Source: Plakobranchus ocellatus (taxonomy: Eukaryota; Mollusca; Gastropoda; Plakobranchidae). Taken from it: a stretch of 20,748 nt of DNA. The stretch lies in the NCBI GenBank assembly GCA_019648995.1, contig BLXT01001930.1, positions 98,623 to 119,370 of the forward strand, given 5' to 3'. Position 1 is the first letter of the stretch; every line of letters starts with the position of its first letter. The notes beneath the pieces are model-generated. The model did not search any database and had not been told where the DNA came from. It saw nothing but the letters and a program-made list of their open reading frames with translations. Shown piece after piece: positions 1-8,371 of this stretch. The position numbers and the translations under genes are program-made.

Positions 1-66
<66 letters not shown>
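1..66. repeat. (ATT)22 microsatellite
   Basis: Twenty-two uninterrupted ATT units run from the left edge of the window, so the full tract may extend beyond it. It is a simple tandem repeat, and its length probably varies between individuals. Confidence 0.97.
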
Positions 67-277
67 GCTGTTCTTGTTGTTGTTGTTTGTCATCGCCTTC
101 AGATGCAGCAAATACAACATAACACCGACGATCTGAATCGTTTTCGTCGTTATCCCCATCATCAACAGCAACAAGATCGTGCCAATAAATCTGTAGTGGT
201 TGATTAGACACTGCAGAAGGCGGATGGATCAAATCTTTCTTGCAATCCACAAAAAGGCAAACATGTAGGGCCATCAA
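62..277 (-). other. Possible coding fragment, acidic and Gln-rich C-terminus
   Basis: I do not recognise this reading frame. It is open for 71 codons on the minus strand and ends at a TAA created by the adjacent ATT tract. It contains a short hydrophobic start, a middle segment with WHDLVAV, an Asp/Asn-rich acidic run (DDGDNDENDSD) and a terminal Gln/Glu run. The composition is less random than most intergenic frames, so it could be the last exon of a minus-strand gene or a transposon ORF fragment. No convincing splice acceptor or start context was found, and chance plus simple-sequence expansion could also explain it. Confidence 0.2.
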
Positions 278-1470
278 TCACATGTGGAGAGTTTATGGCT
301 CCTTTTTTTCTAATATCCCATTTTCTGTCTTACTTATGAGAAGTTTATCCTGCCTCTCTATTTCTTGTCATTTTGGTCCTTACTTAACTAACTGGAAAAA
401 AACTTTAAACATTACTTAGGAACTAAAACTATAATCTGAATCGTAGTTACGAAAATGCTTACAAGTCATTTATTCACTTATTAGATGACATAATTGTTCC
501 CCTGAAGTTTTCTGTAATTGAAAAAAAAAAAAAATAACAATAACGAATGAACGTAGTCCTAAATGAGACAAAAAGGAAAACGATTAAAGTGATGTACGAA
601 CGATGTACATTATTTTGGATTGCTGACCGGGCAAAATGGCTGCGCCCTTATACAACATTATAAACAAAAGCCACCACAAGAAACATGAAAGAAAATCCAT
701 GTCGTGAACTGTAGAGAGCATCTTTTCTTAATCGAGCAGTCATATAAAAGGTTTGGATACACATCTTAAAACGATATTTCTAGTACTCTAGATCTAGGTC
801 CTCAAATTTATGCACACTGCAGAAATATAGGCTAGGCATACGATGATACGATAGATCTAGGGCAATGGTGTAGATTCACATTTTATATTCATGTACTCGG
901 TATCGATCTTTTTTTATATGAGTTTTCAAACGTTTTCGGTACACGGTCTGTCTCTAATGGCGATAATAATTATTATTGTTCGGCATGTGTCGTCAAAACT
1001 GTGTATTTAAATAAAGATTGCATAAAATGTTGCTGATATTCTTGTATTGTTTTTGTTTTTTTTTTTGCCTTATGTGAAAGAGTGAGTGTATGCATTTGTG
1101 TGCCCATTGTTTTTTCACCGAGTTTTGGCACGTCATTGACGCGCTTGGCACTACTGACACACGCTTGGCACTTCTGACACTTGAACCCGCCCGCAACTAG
1201 GGTGTGATGTACAGAACCTTACCTGGGCTTAATTTTTACTCAATTTTTACCATCTTTTTCTTAAAAATTCTCTCACCTAACCCTTTGCCACCCCCCAAAA
1301 AAATGATCATGACACAATTAATTTGCATAGCCCTCGTCCTATATATACTCACATGACAGCATAGGCCTATCTATATCTACTTATTACATAACTTGATTGC
1401 ACGTTGACGTATTTGTTTTTTTTGTTTTTGTGGCAATTTTACACAAATATTAGGATTTTTTTTCATATCT
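278..1470. other. No gene seen; one short tandem duplication
   Basis: This stretch is AT-rich, with homopolymer runs and no recognisable coding frame. The one local structure is an imperfect 20-bp direct duplication at about 1142-1181, where the unit CGCTTGGCAC is followed by WCTGACAC in both copies. Confidence 0.5.
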
Positions 1471-2296
1471 ATGGCTGATCCATCAAGACGAGGTAGACCT
1501 TCAGCACAACGTTTATTGTACCTCCACCTCTCCCACCTGTAGATCTACCAAACTTGGACATAAATATACAACAGTTGGCAGCCGTTACATCTTCGGTTTT
1601 GGATTGCATGAGATGGTTAGCAGAGCACCGTTTGATAACAAATACTTTTTCATGTCAAGCATGCGACCAACCGATGAGGCTACAGAAGCGAGAAGGCCGG
1701 GATTATATCGATGGATATGTCTGGTGTTGTCCTGGATGCCAGAGACGAAACAGTATTCGGATAAACTCTTTTTCTGAAGGATCTCATTTGCAACTGGTGC
1801 AAATTTTGGACATTGTGTATTGGTGGTGTAGGGACCTCAGACAAGTGCACGTGATACAAGAAACAGGTGTCAGCAAAAAAACTGTTATTGATTGGCAGAA
1901 CTACATCAGAGACATCTGTGCACAGTATGTAATTGACCACCCTGTGCAACTTGGGGGAAGGAATAGAACTGTTGAAATTGATGAAAGCAAGTTTATGCAC
2001 CGAAAATATAACAGAGGAAGATTTAAAGAAGGGCAATGGGTGTTAGTAATAGTAGAAAGAGAAACAGACAACTGCTGCCTAATACCCGTTGATGATAGAT
2101 CTGCCCGCACCTTGCTGCCCATTATACAACAGCATGTCTTGCCTGGGACGAGAATAATAACGGACCAGTGGGCGGCATATAATGCCCTTCCCAACCATGC
2201 TTCCGTAAATCATTCGCTCCATTTCGTGGATCATAACAATGATATGGTCCATACTAACCAAATTGAAGGTTGTTTGTTGGGCATATGCAAAATATG
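1471..2296 (+). pseudogene. IS1595/ISXO2-like (Merlin-type) transposase, degraded
   Basis: This is a DDE transposase of the IS1595/ISXO2 group, the family that includes eukaryotic Merlin elements. The main open frame runs 1554-2294 with its stop at 2295-2297. Counting residues from 1554, it shows a zinc ribbon (CQAC at 34-37, CPGC at 59-62), a helix-turn-helix-like stretch around 95-117, and a catalytic core with D143 (VEIDESKF), D204 (ITDQWAAY) and E238 (HTNQIEG). The only upstream ATG with a plausible start (1471) lies in another frame and stops at about 1540, so a small indel or lost splice seems to separate it from the main frame. After IEG the frame ends within eight residues, while another frame continues with WAYAK-like residues typical of the family, suggesting a second frameshift. 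I did not find terminal inverted repeats, so the element boundaries are unknown. Confidence 0.8.
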
Positions 2297-2412
2297 AAGT
2301 CATTTGAGAGCGAACAGCTTTAACAAAACATCGCGAATAACCGAATAATACCGAGTATGAAAAAAGACCGATACCGGATATGTATGAATATAAAACGTCA
2401 GTGTAAACGTTT

Positions 2413-2458
2413 GCCTAGATCTAGATCTAGATCTATGTCTTGATCTAGATCTATAGCC
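2413..2458. repeat. (TAGATC)n imperfect palindromic microsatellite
   Basis: This is a run of TAGATC units with a short interruption (TATGTCT) before it resumes. The unit is self-complementary in phase. The same motif recurs at 14908-14966 and as isolated short copies across the window. Confidence 0.85.
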
Positions 2459-2551
2459 GACTAAATTCTCTAGGCTATAATACAGGGTGGTCCAAAGTCC
2501 CAAGTCGCTCCTGTATAATATATTATGTCCAGAGAGTCGGTATTGTTCCCA

Positions 2552-3495
2552 TCATTTTTTTAGAATACAGTGTGATATGTCTCCAGGTATGACTTTTTGG
2601 AGCAGAGATTGAGTGAATGCAGCAATAACAACTTCCTTTAATTGCTCATCTGAATCATATTGTGTCACAGACACCAGAAATAAAAGGTAGATAATACCTC
2701 CGATGTAGGACGTTGAGTTCTTTAGATCTATATAGACCTAGCTGGAAAAATAACGGAACTCTGGAGATTGTGTGAAGAACTAAAAAACTGAGTTTATTTA
2801 ACTCAACAACAGGAAATCAAATCAAACAATATTCACATCGGCCGTCGGTAAGAAAACTAGATTTAGCTCTAAAAAAACAGCGTAATCGCTATACAATGAT
2901 CTTACTGCAATCTCTATAATCTCTGTGATCTCTATGAATTCTGAGTACTCTCTCTATGAACCTTCTGCCTACTCTGGGCCTTCTCTGTGTGATCTCTGTG
3001 TGTTACGTGTGTGAAACTTTCACCAATCTTCTCCCGGTATTTATACTTTTTTTCAAAAGAAAACTCTACAAATTTCTGGAAATCTATCCCATAATGCAAG
3101 CGTAGAATGTTCGAAAATGTAGATCTAGAACGTTACATCATAATCCTAAAATAACAAAAAAGCAGTCTTTGAAAAGACATTAGGGAAATCCTTAGGCTAA
3201 AAATAGAACATGAGTCACATTCGTTTACGTAATGAATTCTTGTTCGCTTTGCATAAATTAACTTCCCTAAACTGGTTCTTTGTAGAATTCTCGAGTTGAC
3301 GTGCGTTCAACAGCAAGCCCTAAGTCTAGTTTTTGTTACATATTGCCTTTTGCAAACAGTTTCTTTAACATGAACACTAAGAGAATTTTCACAAATATCA
3401 GGGGTCTGTTGAGGCCATGACACGGGGGCTGGTGAATTCATAGACTCATGACCAATCCAACTGTCAGGAAAAGTGTCAAGAGAAAAAAAACCCAT
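2552..3495 (-). pseudogene. Mariner-like transposase C-terminal fragment, split by the LTR
   Basis: Read on the minus strand, the upstream piece (3495 down to 3346) has the family landmarks FPDSWIGHES, a WP then PD motif, and HVKETVCKRQ. This matches the region around the last catalytic aspartate in mariner-type transposases, although residues between PD and HVKE look altered. The piece after the LTR (2657 down to 2552) carries DSDEQLKEVV and ends at a TGA. With the LTR and one TATTG copy disregarded, the two pieces lie in the same frame across the junction, so the LTR landed in an already truncated but still aligned coding remnant. Confidence 0.7.
2663..3340 (-). mobile_element. Solo LTR, copy A (678 bp)
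   Basis: The unit starts TGTCACA and ends TGTTACA, giving the TG...CA ends and short inverted repeat of an LTR. It is bounded by an exact 5-bp duplication TATTG (2658-2662 and 3341-3345). Orientation is inferred as minus: on that strand a TATAAATA box (3038-3045) precedes an AATAAA signal (2793-2798), the U3-R-U5 order. Copy B at 10524-11171 aligns along its whole length with small indels. No gag-pol or primer-binding site adjoins it, so internal recombination probably left only the LTR. The superfamily was not determined. Confidence 0.85.
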
Positions 3496-3562
3496 AAATT
3501 AGGCGGTCATAAGAAAGTATATTATATGTAAGAGCAACCTGGGACTTACGGACCAATTGGTA

Positions 3563-6500
3563 CATACTTGGATATTTGAGACTGTGGCAGTAGGTTGGGA
3601 CCATTGTGTGTGTGTCCACTGAGTAAACTTTGCGTAACTTTGTTTCTGAAAAGCCTTTTACCAAATTCCTTGCACTATTGATTTCCATGCTTTGAATTTA
3701 AAATTAGGAGCAAGAGTGCCCTTTACATAACTTTGGGTGCAGAATACATGATTGTGATGCTGGACAAAAACTTCATCAGTAGTACTCGAAATTTTGACTC
3801 ACTACTCAATATATGTTAATGCCAAATTTTCTATACCTGAAGACTGCCCCAAATTCATTTATAAGTGTTTCTCAAATAAAATACAAAAAGAAACTTAAAA
3901 GAAAACTTCACTGTAAAAAAGAAAAAAATGTGGAGGCCTTGAGATCTATGAATGAATGAGTAATGTTGCTCTATCACAGGGTTATTAAAAAGTAGACCCA
4001 CTAAATATTGATACTAAAGAACAATGGTGGAGATTACTAAGTAAGATTACTCACATCCTATTTGGAGAGAGAGAGAGTTGGATGTTGGAGCCAACAGTAG
4101 GAAAGGTCAAGGCGATGTGCTTTCGCAGCCAAAGGAGATTGTGTTTCCTGCGCTTGACTAGCACTCTAAATTCTGGATAAAATGGATAGGCTGGATCTGG
4201 AAAAAAAACTAATTCAATTTGATTTCCAAAGAGAGAGAGAAAAAAGAGAAGAAGGGTGGAAAAAGAGTAACAATGAATAATTGTAGAGAAACTTTTCTCA
4301 CCAGAAACTAAGTAGTAGTCAATATCTTTAGATTTCCCTGGCTAGAGCAAAATATTCAATCAAAATGATTTCTATATTCCCCAGAATTTTGGTTAAAAAA
4401 TGTTCAGCTGTAAATCGATCCCGTTGTATTGAAGTTATCATCAGTGATGGACAGTTTTATAATCCTTGCATTATTGCACGAAATAAGACCTTAGGAAGCT
4501 AGACAAAAGGCATCAAACCAATAAGTAAATTTGACATTAATTTTTTCCAATATTTGTTTAAATTAATCAAACTTGCCCCAACTCTTTCAACTTTTAATGG
4601 GACTAAAAAAAATTTTTTTTTTCTAGGGAAACATGCTCCCTGATTCCCCCTAGCAATTTTCAGACAGTTTAGATAGTTAATATGCAGGTCTAAATTATCA
4701 ATAATCAGATAAGGCTTTTAACTTCAAGATCAGAAGGGACAGAGGCAACCAGCTCTTATCCATTACTGTACTTATCTGTAGTTGGTCAGTTCATTGAGAA
4801 GAGAGGGTGACAAAATGGCGCAGAACGCAGACTCATAACATAACAAGCAATCATGGTCTTGGCTGATGATAGTTAACTAGAGGGTTGTGCCGACACTAGA
4901 GTAATTTTCATTGTTTTAATTATTTTTAGCACTGATAGTGACATCAGCCAATAGTTAAACAGCACATTTGGGATTGCACCTTCAGAAAGCTGCAACTGTT
5001 TCCTCTTTCCTCCCTTTTTCTTTTGTGAGAGGGAGGGGGGATTTTTTTAAAGGAAAATTGAGGACCTTTCATGTTTTTTTGATTTTTGGTTTTAATTCCG
5101 TTTATGTTTTTGTCCTTCTTACTAATTATTATGTTAAAAAAAATATTATTAACAGATTCATTTTTCAGCTAACTTTCGTAAGTCACAGCCAGGGGACCCA
5201 GTTGATGCTATCTGTAAGATTTGGAGTAGTAAGGCAGGTAAGGGCGTAGGCTACAGATGTGATCAGCTGTTGTGGGCCAAGGCCTGGAGAAGAAATAACA
5301 GCTTTTCTAATCCAGTGTTATGATGCACATTGTGTAAATGGAGAAGGGTGAGGAGCATAGTTTGAGGCCATTATTGATGAAGTGGGCCTGCTTAGAATAA
5401 GAAAGGTCATTACAGGCTTGATAGTAAATGATATCAAAAATCATAAGTGCTATAATCTTTAACCTTAGTCTAGGGGGCCAGGCCCAGGGATTATGTCTAA
5501 AATCTGAAGCCTCAGGTCACACAGAAATACAGTGCTGTTTGTTTAATTTGAGTGTGCATAAAACATTGACACTCTAAATCCTACAATCATCAAGACATTG
5601 AAGAAATCATCTTCTTAAAACAAGCCTTATTGAAATATTGACACCCAAAATTCTACAATCTTCAAGACAGCATCACAGTCATCATCTTCGTGCAAGCAGG
5701 AGTAAAACTAGCCAATATTTCCTGGACGTAGTGACAAGGTGTAGGAAAAAGTTTGCCTTATGCTCATGAATGTGAACCTAATCTCTGCGCCAAAATGGAC
5801 ATTAAAACATTAAAATTATTCAGACTTAGACCCCCCCCTCCTTATTATTTCTCTATTGTTTCTTATTGAGTGACTCTTCTTTAGTAGTTTGAACACTTTT
5901 CCTTCAGCGCATTAATTTTTCCCAACAAAGACAAGGAACCAACGTTCAACTGTTTTTATTCTTTTGAGAACTTTAAAGAACCTTACCAAATTTTTAGGTT
6001 AAGAATTTTCAGCTGTACTAAGATATCAAATTAAAATAGTTCAATAGAATTTGCCTTATCTTAAAAACTGGTACAACGAAGTGAAGTTTTATGCAATGGT
6101 AAAAATACACAATATTGTAAGTAAAAAGAGAAAACAATTGTGAAAAAGAACTTTAATTAACATAACAATCAACTAAATATATAAATGTTAAAGGTGAGTC
6201 TTTTTTTCAGTGTTCCCTAATGTCAGTGTGACCAGTGAAGCCTTAATAAATAAATGCAGCATTATTGCTGTTCATAAATGAAAATCAGAGCATCTGCTGC
6301 CTTGGCACATCTCAAGTTTAAGGTTGGAGGAAGATTTGTTTGCATGACAAGCGTCAGGATTTTTTCAACCAAATTTTTTTGTTTGTTTTTGATTCTTAGA
6401 AAAAAAGAGACTAGTTTTGGAAAGGGAGGGAGGGATGGATGGAAAATATTAAAACTTCATTGATGTAGACATTTAAAAAGAAATACTATATCTTTATAAA

Positions 6501-7203
6501 ATTAACAAGGCTTGTAGATTCAGGAATAGATCTCTTTTTGTTGCTGAGATTTTTTTTGCTCTTTAAATTGAGCCCAGGCATGGGACATTTTGTTTTAATC
6601 AACATAAAAATCTTTATGCCAAAAAAGCCCATAAAACCAAGAACATCAAATTTGTCTCAGCTGGCCCAGTGCACAACTGCCTGCACAACAACAAGTGTGC
6701 CAAAAGGCTGATCAATAATCTTTTTACATTTGCCGGCTGCACATTATGGCTAAGTTCGCAGTTACACGTGTGTTAAGAACTGTCTAGCCATCATTATGTG
6801 ATTTTAATTTAAATGCATTTTTGAAGGAAGAACACAACAATTACAAAATAAACTGATAATGAAATTTTAAATACTTTAAGAAAATAAAAAAAAGTCATTG
6901 TAAAATGCTAGGTTGTGAAAAAAAAAAAGAAATTTAGTCTCATCACCAGAGGTCTGTTTAAATTTTGCAATCATTAAATGAAATGGATTAATAATTTTAA
7001 ATGACTTTTTAAAAGTGAAAAAACAAAATGGAAAAAAAAATCAATGACAAAATATAAAGAGAACTAATAGAGAACCAGTGATTTTGTGGTGGTAAGTGTA
7101 TGTTTCTGTGTGTGTGTGTTGTTTAGGCTAAGGAGAGATTGACCGTTGCAGAACTGTACATTTATAGATATTACATGAAGATAGGTAAGGTCTGTTATTT
7201 CAC
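3563..7203. other. 3.6 kb with no recognisable gene
   Basis: This AT-rich stretch has many homopolymer runs and only short chance frames on both strands. The 93-codon frame at 4968-5249 starts at a non-ATG codon, is Phe/Val-rich and has no recognised motif. The only repeat I could define is the pair at 5565-5695. It lies upstream of the ABCB10-like exon 1, so it may include the promoter or a non-coding first exon. A segment at about 7127-7183 is bounded by TTTAG and GTAAGG and could be such an exon, but nothing else supports it. Confidence 0.5.
5565..5695. repeat. Imperfect tandem duplication, about 72-bp period
   Basis: Two copies, each starting ATTGACAC and containing a CTACAATC-TCAAGACA block and an ATCATCTTC block, lie head to tail with several substitutions and indels. 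The function is unknown. Confidence 0.6.
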
Positions 7204-7214
7204 AAAAGCAAAGT

Positions 7215-7405
7215 TGTCTAGAAGTCTTGATCTAAAGCTATCACTCTTAACATTTTGCCTCCTTTTTGCCTGTTGGGGCGTTGGTGGCAAGTAGATAGTG
7301 AATCTGTCCAGAGATCTTCAGGGACCCTTCTGTTCCGACTCCAGTGCCTTGGCCTGATGGAGGATCTGAAATCCTGAGATAATCTTGATATGGACTGGCT
7401 ATACA
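7215..7405 (-). repeat. Candidate dispersed repeat with an ORF-like segment
   Basis: On the minus strand this segment has locally higher GC and an open frame with RNRRVPEDLWTDSLSTCHQR. It resembles, from memory only, a very abundant spurious peptide (RRVPADL-DSLAT type) in sacoglossan sea slug gene sets, which suggests a high-copy dispersed repeat. It sits about 0.6 kb upstream of ABCB10 exon 1. I could not define its ends or family, and it could instead be a coding fragment of another gene. Confidence 0.4.
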
Positions 7406-7883
7406 AAAAACTAAACCTAACTTTTGCCTCTCATATTTTCTCTGACTTCATGGATTTACTTTTGGCATTTTTAAAACAGAAATACTGAATGTTTAGTATT
7501 TACTTTGCAACTTTTGGGCATAACTATTATGCAGGCGGACTTAGCTATTTTTAGATCTTAGCTGCATGATAGGGAGCCATTTTTTTCCTCATTGTAACGA
7601 AAGTAGACATTTTTGTCCAAGTAATTTAATCATATATTTCTGAAAATATTGTTTTTTTTTTTCATATATTGGCTGTGAACACTGTTCTACAGATTTGGAC
7701 ACTATTATAAAACTGTCCAGCGCTTAAAACTCTTGTTGTCGTAGTAGGCTGCTGAAATCAAAGTGGTGCTAAACGTGCACAATAACTGCCTCCCACAGCT
7801 ATTTTTATTGGCAATAGATATTGTATAGCTGAGGATCTAAAGCAAGGCTGGATGTTCATTCTGTATTTTTTCTTTTCTCACAG

Positions 7884-7980
7884 GATGTCAGTCACCACTG
7901 GAGGATAGGAGTACAAAGTGAGAAATCTTTGCAAATTATCAAAAATATATAAATAGAAAGAAAGAAAAACTTGGGAAGAA
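7884..7980 (+). promoter_or_regulatory. Probable 5' UTR exon segment with splice acceptor and short uORF
   Basis: A good 3' splice site (pyrimidine-rich run ending CTCACAG at 7883) precedes this segment, so the coding start may lie in a second exon behind a non-coding first exon. An upstream ATG at 7885 opens an eight-codon frame ending at TAG 7906-7908. The main ATG at 7981 has A at -3 and G at +4, a strong eukaryotic start context. No TATA box or transcription start could be placed with confidence. Confidence 0.4.
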
Positions 7981-8371
7981 ATGGCTTGTTCTCTGTTGAA
8001 GAGACTGCGACTGTACTCATACATCACATCTAGATCAGCCCATTCGTCTTGTCTTTGGAAATCTGCACAACTGAGCAAATTTCACTATGAGTTCAGACCT
8101 CGTCCGGTCTTGTTGCGCAATGCATTCTCATCATACCAGAAACAACTGCTAGGCACCAAAACTGCATCCAGGAAAGGGAATGAACCTTTCCACAAAAACA
8201 GTTTGACATTATGGATTGCAAGACGAGTGTTTACATCATCACGTAGACATAATGATTCTGGGAAGATACTAAAACAGAGTGGCAACTCAAAACCGGTGGC
8301 AGCCATTCCCAAGAAACAAGATGTCCGCAGACTTATCAGCCTTGTTGATCCTGAAAAGTGGAGCCTTGCAG
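7981..8371 (+). CDS. ABCB10: ABCB10-like exon 1: start codon and mitochondrial presequence
   Basis: This exon encodes residues 1-130 plus the first base of Gly131. The N-terminus ([14 protein letters not shown]) is basic, Ser-rich and free of acidic residues for more than 50 positions, as expected of a matrix-targeting presequence. The last part, with [18 protein letters not shown], aligns with the conserved segment just before the first membrane helix in ABCB10. The donor is GTATGT at 8372, phase 1. Confidence 0.88.

Larger units (their letters stand above)
2483..3560 (-). mobile_element. Mariner-like (Tc1/mariner) element remnant carrying a nested solo LTR
   Basis: Imperfect terminal inverted repeats of about 40 bp lie at both ends. 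The left one starts CAGGGTGGTCCAAAGTCCCA. The right one, read on the minus strand, starts CCAATTGGTCCGTAAGTCCC, and both continue into GTYGCTCYT and an ATAATATA run. Each end is flanked by TA (2481-2482 and 3561-3562), the Tc1/mariner target. The interior has transposase C-terminal sequence on the minus strand (2552-2657 and 3346-3492). A 678-bp solo LTR with its 5-bp target duplication sits inside; without it the element is about 0.4 kb. The N-terminal and most catalytic transposase sequence is missing, so this is a non-autonomous deletion derivative. Confidence 0.75.

Noticed and set aside
3307-3345. Minus-strand transposase continuing into the LTR (KTRLRACC tail)
   Set aside because: Those residues are encoded by the LTR end, not by the transposase; the true continuation is on the other side of the LTR.
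4968-5249. 93-codon + strand frame
   Set aside because: It starts without an ATG, has Phe/Val-rich content from T-rich DNA and shows no domain or splice support.
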